A DNA stretch of 17,289 nucleotides from CAZBWE01 sp964568985 (GTDB taxonomy: Bacteria > Planctomycetota > Phycisphaerae > Sedimentisphaerales > Anaerobacaceae), in NCBI GenBank assembly GCA_964568985.1, contig CAZMSP010000035.1, positions 1-17,289 of the forward strand, in the 5' to 3' direction. Below, in pieces: positions 12,368-17,289 of the stretch (within the stretch, counting starts at the first letter, position 1; each line of letters starts with the position of its first letter). The notes beneath the pieces were generated by a model. That model was given only the letters and a program-made list of their open reading frames with translations. It searched no databases and had not been told where the DNA came from. The translations under genes and the position numbers were made by a program.

Positions 12368-13351
12368 TCAATCCAGATATCCAAAGGGGTGTTTGTTGTG
12401 CCATTTCCAGGCGGTATCTACTATTTTTTCGAGCTCCGGCAATTCGGTTTTCCAGCCAAGCTCCTTCATTGCCTTTGTTGCGTCCGACGTCAAAACTGGT
12501 GGGTCACCAAGCCGACGGCCTGATTCAACCACCTTAAAATCTTTGCCGCTGACCTTTTTAACTGTATCAATAACCTCTCTGACAGAATAGCCCTTTCCGT
12601 TGCCCATGTTGTAGATAAGTTCGCTGCTTTGTTCAAGTTTATCCAGTGCCAGCAGATGGGCCCTGCACAAATCGTCAACGTGAATATAGTCCCGAATGCA
12701 GGTGCCGTCCGGCGTGGGATAGTCGGTTCCATAGATAGTGATATGTGGAAGTTTTCCCATTACTGTCTTGATAACCCGCGGAATTAGATGTGTTTCAGGA
12801 CGATGGTCCTCGCCGAGAGTGCAGTTGCTCCCGGCACCGGCGGCATTGAAATAGCGCAGAGATGCATACCGAAGTTTGCCCGTTTGATTCTGGTAATGGC
12901 ACATCGTTTCAACAGCCAACTTGGTTTGGCCGTAAGGATTGATTGGCTCTTTCGGTGCATCCTCAGTAATCGGCACCTGTCTGGGTACGCCGTATACCGC
13001 GGCACTGCTGCTGAAAACAAATTTCTCTACCGTCATCTCCTGCATTGCTGAAAGCAGGTTCTGAGTGTTGGAGACATTGTTTTGATAGTACTTCAAAGGA
13101 GCTTGTGCCGATTCAGCAACTTCAATCAGGCCGGCAAAGTGCATTACCACTTCGATGTTATATTTGCGTAGTGTCTTGACGAGTAACTGGTAATCAGCTA
13201 AATCACCTTTGATAAACTCAGCGGAGCCGACTGCGGCCATATGGCCTTTGCTGAGATTATCAAAGACAATCGGCTCATGGCCTTGGGCAGTTAGCATTGC
13301 CGTCATGTTACTGCCGATGTATCCGGCACCGCCGCAAACTAATACTTTCAC
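12368..13351 (-). CDS. galE: UDP-glucose 4-epimerase
   Basis: The 327-residue protein is an extended short-chain dehydrogenase: NAD-binding GGAGYIGS (residues 7-14), HFAGLIEVAES (71-81), FSSSAAVYG (113-121) with the catalytic Ser, and the YGQTK motif with Y140 and K144, followed by LRYFNAAGA and the substrate-binding GDPPVLTSD. It interconverts UDP-glucose and UDP-galactose in the cytoplasm, and length is normal for GalE. Translation starts at a GTG (13349-13351) that shares four bases (GTGA) with the stop codon of the lipoprotein gene, so the two are translationally coupled. A GGGGG run (13359-13363) seven bases upstream serves as ribosome site inside the end of the lipoprotein gene. Confidence 0.94.
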   Translation of the reverse strand: MKVLVCGGAGYIGSNMTAMLTAQGHEPIVFDNLSKGHMAAVGSAEFIKGDLADYQLLVKTLRKYNIEVVMHFAGLIEVAESAQAPLKYYQNNVSNTQNLLSAMQEMTVEKFVFSSSAAVYGVPRQVPITEDAPKEPINPYGQTKLAVETMCHYQNQTGKLRYASLRYFNAAGAGSNCTLGEDHRPETHLIPRVIKTVMGKLPHITIYGTDYPTPDGTCIRDYIHVDDLCRAHLLALDKLEQSSELIYNMGNGKGYSVREVIDTVKKVSGKDFKVVESGRRLGDPPVLTSDATKAMKELGWKTELPELEKIVDTAWKWHNKHPFGYLD

Positions 13352-13974
13352 TTTTTGTCCCCCGTCGCTCGTGACTCGTGGCCCGTTTTGGACACGATTT
13401 GTTTTTCGATTCTTTTTAGAACTTTCGTTGCAAGCTGTTCATCCTGGCCCAGATTGACCCAGGTGGCAGCTACTTCGCGGTCAGAACGTAGTTGAAGCCT
13501 CTGTTTCGAATCAGAACTGTCTGTAAACATTCCAGCTGCGTGCGCCCTGCTGGTGGATTGGCGCTGCGGCAGGGATAATCTGTATACCTGTACATCGCAG
13601 TCGATGCACAGTTTTTCTTCGTCCCGGCTGACATTTAATTCGACAATCCTTCTAATAGTGTGCAGGTTTGCTAAAGCTGCGGTTTCGTCGCCGACGTTGT
13701 CCTTGCGCCAGAATTCGAAGAATTGTGCACCCGGCAGTGGTTTAGTTCTCATAAAACCAGTATCAGGGTCGGCTTTGTCGATAGTAAAGTGCATTTTGAC
13801 CAGAACATCTTCGGCTGCTTGCATTGCCACTGCCTTATCCATATCCGGCACGCATATTTGCTCGACTACCTCATATTGCTGCTGCTTGGCACATCCAGCC
13901 AATATGATTGCACAAGCTATAAAGGCGTAATGGACTTGGCCATGCCTTGCGGCAGAGTACTTTTTATTCTTCAT
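13348..13974 (-). CDS. Hypothetical lipoprotein
   Basis: The 208-residue product has a lipoprotein signal peptide: basic start MKNKKYSAARHGQ, hydrophobic AFIACAIILA, then lipobox LAGC with the lipidated cysteine at residue 28. The mature part (EDVLVKMHFTIDKADPDTGF, then MRTKPLPGAQFFEFWRKDN, then VELNVSRDEEKLCIDCDVQV) looks like a compact alpha/beta domain with two nearby cysteines (CIDC). I do not recognise a named family. It is probably anchored in a membrane facing the periplasm. The ATG at 13972-13974 has GGGAGAA six bases upstream and a good promoter 26 bases upstream. It is the first gene of the lipoprotein-galE-ROK kinase operon and overlaps galE by four bases, which suggests a cell-envelope or sugar-linked job, but nothing more can be said. 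Confidence 0.8.
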   Translation of the reverse strand: MKNKKYSAARHGQVHYAFIACAIILAGCAKQQQYEVVEQICVPDMDKAVAMQAAEDVLVKMHFTIDKADPDTGFMRTKPLPGAQFFEFWRKDNVGDETAALANLHTIRRIVELNVSRDEEKLCIDCDVQVYRLSLPQRQSTSRAHAAGMFTDSSDSKQRLQLRSDREVAATWVNLGQDEQLATKVLKRIEKQIVSKTGHESRATGDKK

Positions 13975-13999
13975 TTCAGGTTCTCCCGAATTTCGGCTG

Positions 14000-14028
14000 A
14001 TTATATAGCCAGTGCGCTTTTAACTCAA
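14000..14028 (-). promoter_or_regulatory. Sigma-70-like promoter of the lipoprotein-galE-ROK operon
   Basis: On the minus strand TTGAGT (14028-14023) and a perfect TATAAT (14005-14000) are separated by 17 bases. Transcription would start near 13993, leaving a leader of about 20 bases that holds the GGGAGAA ribosome site. Confidence 0.75.
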
Positions 14029-14110
14029 GAAGGAATTGCTTTTTTCAGGGAAATCGAGACGTATTTGGATATTTTCTAAATCAGTTAGCCGGTTTTTTAT
14101 CCGCCTTCGC

Positions 14111-14146
14111 AGTCGCCGACGCTCCAAAGCTATGGCGACGGAGCGA
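14111..14146. repeat. 36-bp GC-rich repeat with interleaved arms, copy 2
   Basis: Exact copy of 11058-11093, same orientation, 3 kb away. GTCGCC/GGCGAC and CGCTCC/GGAGCG arms interleave as A-B-A'-B'. Confidence 0.8.
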
Positions 14147-14149
14147 AGA

Positions 14150-14168
14150 CCACGGCTTTTAGCCGTGG
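14150..14168. repeat. 8-bp perfect hairpin
   Basis: CCACGGCT (14150-14157) and AGCCGTGG (14161-14168) with a TTT loop. It links copy 2 of the 36-bp repeat to its inverted relative. Confidence 0.6.
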
Positions 14169-14205
14169 ACGCCGTCGTCCATAGCCGGACTTTGGCGTCG
14201 GACGA
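14168..14205. repeat. Inverted, diverged relative of the 36-bp repeat
   Basis: GACGCC (14168-14173) pairs with GGCGTC (14194-14199) and TCGTCC (14175-14180) with GGACGA (14200-14205), again A-B-A'-B'. Read on the minus strand it aligns with the 36-bp repeat (CCGACGC, CAAAG, CTATGG and GACGG are shared), with arm bases changed in ways that keep the pairing. Confidence 0.6.
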
Positions 14206-14222
14206 TGAATGCGAAAAGGATA

Positions 14223-14290
14223 ACCCTCCGAAGCCTTGTGCGTAGGAGGGTATGCTTCGGCGGATTCCGCCGACCTCGCTCCGCCGAAGC
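14223..14290. repeat. Interleaved element fused to an 11-bp hairpin
   Basis: ACCCTCC (14223-14229) pairs with GGAGGGT (14245-14251); CGAAGC (14229-14234) can pair with GCTTCG (14254-14259), which is also the left arm of GCTTCGGCGGA (14254-14264) with TCCGCCGAAGC (14280-14290). The shared GCTTCG has two competing partners. Confidence 0.55.
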
Positions 14291-14320
14291 GGCTACGCAA
14301 AGGCGAGAGCGATGGATGTA

Positions 14321-14354
14321 CCACGGGCTCGGCCCGTGGGGCTCCATTTGGAGC
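14321..14354. repeat. Two adjacent small hairpins, one of the CACGGGC family
   Basis: CCACGGGC (14321-14328) and GCCCGTGG (14332-14339) around TCG, then GCTCC (14341-14345) and GGAGC (14350-14354). The first is the sister of 1803-1821. Lying 23 bases past the hisF stop, they could help end the hisHF transcript, though a U-run is lacking. Confidence 0.5.
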
Positions 14355-14376
14355 ACCAGGCAAAGAAAGGCAAGCT

Positions 14377-15141
14377 TTAGAGATTGACGGCAATTCCTCG
14401 GCTGGCGAGGTATTCTTTCATTTGTCTTATAGTGTAATTTCCAAAGTGTGTGATTGATGCCATCAGCACCGCATCTGCGCATCCCTCAACGATTGCATCG
14501 TATAGATGTTCAAGTTTTCCTGCCCCGCCGGAGGCGATTACTGGTATATTGACTGCATCGGTAACAGCTTTATTCAGCTCGTTATCATAGCCAGCCTGTG
14601 TGCCGTCGGCGTCCATACTGGTTAATAGTATCTCTCCTGCACCTAACTTCTCGGCCTTGACAGCCCATTCGACAACATCGATGTCAGTTGGTTCTGTTCC
14701 TGCTTTTACACAGACCTGCCATTTGTCCGCCTGTTTTTTTGCTCGACGCGCATCAATGGCAAGGACGACACATTGACTGCCGAATCGCTGGGCGGCTTCT
14801 GTAAGGATATCAGGGTTTTCAACAGCAGCAGTATTTACCGAAACCTTTTCAGCTCCGCTTCGCAGAAGCTCATCGATTTGCTCAACTGTTTGTATCCCTC
14901 CTCCTACGGTGAACGGAATGAAGACATTTGCCGCGACCTTTTCTACGAGCTCAACGAGTGTTTTTCGATATCGAATGGTTGCGGTGATATCCAGAAATAC
15001 AAGCTCATCGGCCCCTTCATCGCTGTATCTTGCGCCGAGTTCCACGGGGTCGCCTGCGTCACGAAGATTTAGAAAATGAACGCCCTTAACCACGCGATTA
15101 TCTTTAACATCAAGACAGGGTATAATTCTTTTCGTCAGCAT
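14377..15141 (-). CDS. hisF: Imidazole glycerol phosphate synthase, cyclase subunit
   Basis: The 254-residue (beta/alpha)8 barrel has the HisF landmarks: RIIPCLDVKDNRVVKGVHF with catalytic D11 in CLDV, FLDITAT (49-55), TVGGGI (78-83) as phosphate-binding loop, SVNTAAV (101-107), VLAIDARR with catalytic D130, LLTSMDADGTQAGYD, and ASGGAGKLEHL. It converts PRFAR plus ammonia to imidazole glycerol phosphate and AICAR, linking histidine and purine synthesis. The length is normal. It lies 80 bp after hisH on the same strand, so the two subunits of the complex are made together. The ATG is at 15139-15141 with only GGGA about eight bases upstream. No other his genes are in the window. Confidence 0.96.
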   Translation of the reverse strand: MLTKRIIPCLDVKDNRVVKGVHFLNLRDAGDPVELGARYSDEGADELVFLDITATIRYRKTLVELVEKVAANVFIPFTVGGGIQTVEQIDELLRSGAEKVSVNTAAVENPDILTEAAQRFGSQCVVLAIDARRAKKQADKWQVCVKAGTEPTDIDVVEWAVKAEKLGAGEILLTSMDADGTQAGYDNELNKAVTDAVNIPVIASGGAGKLEHLYDAIVEGCADAVLMASITHFGNYTIRQMKEYLASRGIAVNL

Positions 15142-15203
15142 ATTTTCAATCCCTTGCCACCAGGGTTATCTGATTTCCAATTTTTAAATTTCTTCTTTTA
15201 TAT

Positions 15204-15225
15204 AATCCGTGCAATCTGTGGCTAA
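15204..15225. repeat. Dispersed repeat overlapping the hisH stop codon
   Basis: On the minus strand it reads TTAGCCACAGATTGCACGGA and then TT, and the first bases include the hisH TAG (15224-15222). It is of the widely dispersed CCACAGATT...CACGGATT kind. The hisH reading frame therefore ends inside the repeat. Confidence 0.5.
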
Positions 15226-15827
15226 TTCTGCTCGCAAATTTCAGCAAAGTTCTGCAGAACCTTCAAACCTGTTTTGCCACTTTTTTCAGGATGAAATTGC
15301 GTGCCGTATATATTTGCCTTCTGGATGGAAGCCGGCATATCAAAGCCATAGTCAGTATAGGCGATTTTTGCCCGGCCGTCAGCGACATCGGCATAAAAAG
15401 AGTGTGCAAAATAAAAATGTTTTTCTTTTCCTAGTCCGGCAAATAAATTCATACCTTCGGGCAGTTCTACCAGATTCCAGCCCATATGTGGTATTACCCT
15501 GCCGGCTGGAATAGGAACAACGCTGCCTTCGACCAGCCCGAGGCCTTTGTGCCGGCCGTATTCGCTGCTTTGGTCGAAAAGCATCTGATAGCCGACACAA
15601 ATACCCAAAAGCGGCTTACCTGCCAAAGCGACCTCTTTTACCCGCTCGGCAAGCCCACCCAAAGCGCTGACAGCATAGCCGAAAGCTGCAACTCCAGGCA
15701 AAACAAGACCGGCTGAGTTTTCGATTACTGCGGGATCGTTACTAAGTTGCACCTCACAACCAATATGCCGAAATGCGTTGCATACGCTCTTAACGTTACC
15801 AACATTATAATCGATAACAACTATCAT
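15222..15827 (-). CDS. hisH: Imidazole glycerol phosphate synthase, glutaminase subunit
   Basis: The 201-residue protein is a class I glutamine amidotransferase: MIVVIDYNVGNVKSV at the N terminus, LVLPGVAAFG (41-50) forming the oxyanion-strand region, LLGICVGYQMLF with nucleophile C77, and GTQFHPEKSG with H179 and E181 completing the triad; PHMGWN (113-118) is also characteristic of HisH. It releases ammonia from glutamine and channels it to HisF. GICVGYQ replaces the more usual GICLGMQ but keeps the nucleophile elbow. It is divergent from glmS across a 144-bp gap. The start is ATG 15825-15827 in an AT-rich leader with no visible ribosome site. The last residues (AEICEQN) border a dispersed repeat that supplies the stop codon. 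Confidence 0.96.
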   Translation of the reverse strand: MIVVIDYNVGNVKSVCNAFRHIGCEVQLSNDPAVIENSAGLVLPGVAAFGYAVSALGGLAERVKEVALAGKPLLGICVGYQMLFDQSSEYGRHKGLGLVEGSVVPIPAGRVIPHMGWNLVELPEGMNLFAGLGKEKHFYFAHSFYADVADGRAKIAYTDYGFDMPASIQKANIYGTQFHPEKSGKTGLKVLQNFAEICEQN

Positions 15828-15837
15828 ATTTTATTAT

Positions 15838-15865
15838 TTGACTCTTCATCATTTATGATGATAAT
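15838..15865 (+). promoter_or_regulatory. Candidate promoter of glmS
   Basis: TTGACT (15838-15843) and GATAAT (15860-15865) are spaced by 16 bases. The spacer contains the inverted repeat CATCAT/ATGATG (15847-15860), a possible operator. The same gap must also hold the hisH promoter on the other strand. Confidence 0.4.
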
Positions 15866-15930
15866 AGTCGAACACAACTGTACATAAAATGGTAAATAAT
15901 AATCAGGAAATAGTAAATAAAAAACTTGTA

Positions 15931-15966
15931 GTGAGCTTGCCTGCCCTGAGCGCAGTCGAAGAGCCG
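15931..15966. repeat. Repeat-like segment directly upstream of the glmS start
   Basis: This GC-rich piece contains CCCTGAGCGCAGTCGAAGAG and resembles the CTGAG...GAAG core of dispersed intergenic repeats (compare 8042-8056). It ends five bases before the ATG, and its GAAGAG is the only plausible ribosome site. Confidence 0.4.
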
Positions 15967-15971
15967 AACCT

Positions 15972-17289
15972 ATGTGTGGAATAGTTGCCTATCTTGGTAA
16001 AAAAGCGGCGCAGCCAATCCTTATAGAGGGATTGAAGCGTCTGGAATATCGGGGTTACGATTCAGCTGGTCTTGCGCTGCTTAGTAGCGGCGCAATAAAA
16101 GTCAAAAAAACCGGTGGTAGAATTAGTGCCCTGGAAGAGATTTTAGACCCGCCTGATGCCGCTGAGACATTTGGCATCGGCCATACTCGCTGGGCGACGC
16201 ACGGCCAGCCCAATACCATCAATGCACATCCACACCTGGACTACACCGGTAAAATTGCTGTCGTTCATAATGGCATTATCGAAAACTATTCCACGCTAAA
16301 GACTTGGCTGCAAAATGAAGGAGCTGATTTTGCAAGTGAGACCGATACGGAAGTGATAGCAAATCTAATTGGTTATTTTTGTACTAAAGCCGACCAGGAA
16401 GAGATGAAGCTCGGCGGACAAAACAGATTCGAATGGGCGGTTCAGCGAGCACTTCGCGAGCTGCATGGCACCTATGGCCTGGCTATCGTCTGCTCGGATT
16501 TTCCAAATATACTCATAGGCGCAAAAAAGGGCAGCCCTCTGATTTTAGGTGTCGGTGAGGATGAATACATACTGGCCTCCGATGCCGCTGCAATCGTCGA
16601 GCACACCACTCAGGTAATATACCTCGCCGACAATGAGATGGTCACCGTTACCCCGGAAGGATTTCACACCAAAACTATTGACAATGTAACCATCACCAAA
16701 GACCTGGAACAGATTGAATTCTCTCTGGAGCAAATTGAGCTGGGTGGATTCAAGCATCATATGCTCAAGGAGATTTTTGAACAGCCAAAAGCACTCAGCA
16801 CTTGCATGGGTGGCAGAATCGACCGTCAGGATAATAGGATTAAACTTGGAGGTATAGCTTCGTATCTGCGAGATTTAACCCATACCAAACGACTCATCTT
16901 AACCGCCTGCGGGACGGCGTTTCACGCCGGTTTGGTCGGGGAATTTTTGTTTGAGAAACTGGCACGCATCCCAACGGAGACCGAATACGCCAGTGAATTT
17001 AGATACCGTAATCCAATCATTGGGGAAGGTACCGTCGTGATATCGATAAGTCAATCAGGAGAGACACTTGACACTCTTGCAGCCGTTGAAGAAGCAAAGG
17101 AACGAGGTGCAACTGTCCTGGGCATTGTTAACGTCGTCGGCTCTTCAATAGCAAGGGCTACCGATGCAGGGATATATCTGCATGTTGGGCCGGAAATTGG
17201 CGTCGCCAGCACGAAGGCCTTCACTGCTCAGGTTGCCGTCCTGACAATGCTGGCGATTGAATTAGGCAGAAGAAAACATATAAGTAGCG
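15972..17289 (+). CDS. glmS: Glutamine--fructose-6-phosphate aminotransferase, N-terminal 439 residues (3' truncated by window edge)
   Basis: The reading frame is open from ATG 15972 to the last base. It starts MCGIVAYLG, where Cys2 becomes the N-terminal nucleophile of the glutaminase domain, followed by LEYRGYDSAGLAL, GIGHTRWATHG, HNGIIENY and SETDTEVIA. The first isomerase (SIS) domain follows with LTACGTAFHAGLV, ISISQSGETLDTLAAV and GVASTKAFTAQ. The enzyme makes glucosamine-6-phosphate from fructose-6-phosphate and glutamine, the first step to UDP-GlcNAc for the cell envelope. Full-length GlmS is about 610 residues, so roughly 170 C-terminal residues lie outside. It is divergent from hisH. 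I see no glmS ribozyme core in the 144-bp upstream gap. Confidence 0.97.
   Translation, partial: MCGIVAYLGKKAAQPILIEGLKRLEYRGYDSAGLALLSSGAIKVKKTGGRISALEEILDPPDAAETFGIGHTRWATHGQPNTINAHPHLDYTGKIAVVHNGIIENYSTLKTWLQNEGADFASETDTEVIANLIGYFCTKADQEEMKLGGQNRFEWAVQRALRELHGTYGLAIVCSDFPNILIGAKKGSPLILGVGEDEYILASDAAAIVEHTTQVIYLADNEMVTVTPEGFHTKTIDNVTITKDLEQIEFSLEQIELGGFKHHMLKEIFEQPKALSTCMGGRIDRQDNRIKLGGIASYLRDLTHTKRLILTACGTAFHAGLVGEFLFEKLARIPTETEYASEFRYRNPIIGEGTVVISISQSGETLDTLAAVEEAKERGATVLGIVNVVGSSIARATDAGIYLHVGPEIGVASTKAFTAQVAVLTMLAIELGRRKHISS

Larger units (their letters stand above)
14029..14376. other. Repeat and hairpin island between the lipoprotein promoter and hisF
   Basis: No gene is supported here; the open frames in it are arginine- and serine-rich readings of GC-rich repeats. 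From left to right it holds a 36-bp repeat (14111-14146), a CCACGGCT/AGCCGTGG hairpin (14150-14168), an inverted relative of the 36-bp repeat (14168-14205), a third interleaved element (14223-14260), an 11-bp perfect hairpin (14254-14290) and two small hairpins (14321-14354). The part at 14029-14110 is plain AT-rich sequence. Confidence 0.7.

Noticed and set aside
11795..12523. 242-codon plus-strand open frame over the ROK kinase and the end of galE
   Set aside because: Antisense to two clear genes, with a proline- and serine-rich composition typical of shadow frames.
11058..14146. CRISPR array based on the 36-bp repeat
   Set aside because: Only two exact copies, 3 kb apart with genes between them, no regular spacers and no cas genes.
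14036..14482. Several overlapping open frames on both strands in the repeat island
   Set aside because: They read through palindromic GC-rich repeats, giving Arg/Ser/Pro-rich peptides with no ribosome sites, and partly overlap hisF.
15828..15971. glmS ribozyme in the glmS leader
   Set aside because: The gap is only 144 bases, mostly AT-rich, and also serves hisH; I see no recognisable ribozyme core. A covariance model search would settle it.

Overview
This window looks like chromosomal DNA from a bacterium of the Planctomycetota, probably the Phycisphaerae/Sedimentisphaerales side. That placement is an inference: it rests on the kinds of small lineage-type proteins seen (a 126-residue DRR-rich, basic-tailed protein and a long-insert acyl carrier protein) and on the density of short GC-rich hairpin repeats between genes. 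No rRNA or other marker is present to confirm it. The window is mostly housekeeping and carbohydrate metabolism, with one accessory fatty-acid-type cassette and one chromatin-type gene. Both ends cut genes: asnA at the left (3' part only) and glmS at the right (5' part only).

Layout. 1-429: end of asnA (+). 550-1462: two small minus-strand genes, a DUF2007-like protein with an acidic tail and a DRR-rich protein with a lysine/arginine-rich tail, separated by a run of hairpins. 1873-2058: a 61-residue protein that reads as a bacterial histone-fold protein (+). 2059-2699: a 641-bp stretch without a convincing gene but with a 15-bp perfect inverted repeat. 2700-7322: a three-gene plus-strand operon for glycogen/alpha-glucan turnover (GT4/5 glycogen synthase-like enzyme, GH57 amylase, GH133-type debranching enzyme), closed by a terminator at 7338-7362.

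7369-11051, all minus strand: in transcription order a hotdog dehydratase, a 131-residue acyl carrier protein, a second hotdog dehydratase, a FabF-like ketosynthase overlapping it by one base, and then an FMN-dependent NADH azoreductase. The ketosynthase has Cys-His-Asn where FabF enzymes have Cys-His-His, the dehydratases are diverged paralogues, and there is no ketoreductase, acyltransferase or enoyl reductase nearby. This looks like an accessory type II fatty acid/polyketide module of unknown product. It is the most unusual protein-coding system here.

11326-13974, minus strand: lipoprotein, galE (GTGA overlap with the lipoprotein) and a ROK-family sugar kinase, probably one operon from a strong sigma-70-like promoter at 14000-14028. 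14029-14376 is an island of hairpins and repeats. 14377-15827, minus strand: hisH then hisF, the two halves of imidazole glycerol phosphate synthase. 15972-17289: divergent glmS.

The non-coding signal that stands out is a set of GC-rich elements (11058-11093, 14111-14146, 14168-14205, 14223-14260) with an interleaved A-B-A'-B' complementarity. They could fold either as a pseudoknot or as two mutually exclusive hairpins. One is an inverted relative of another, with changed arms that still pair. Other dispersed repeats abut the stop codons of hisH and the upstream dehydratase and the start codon of glmS.
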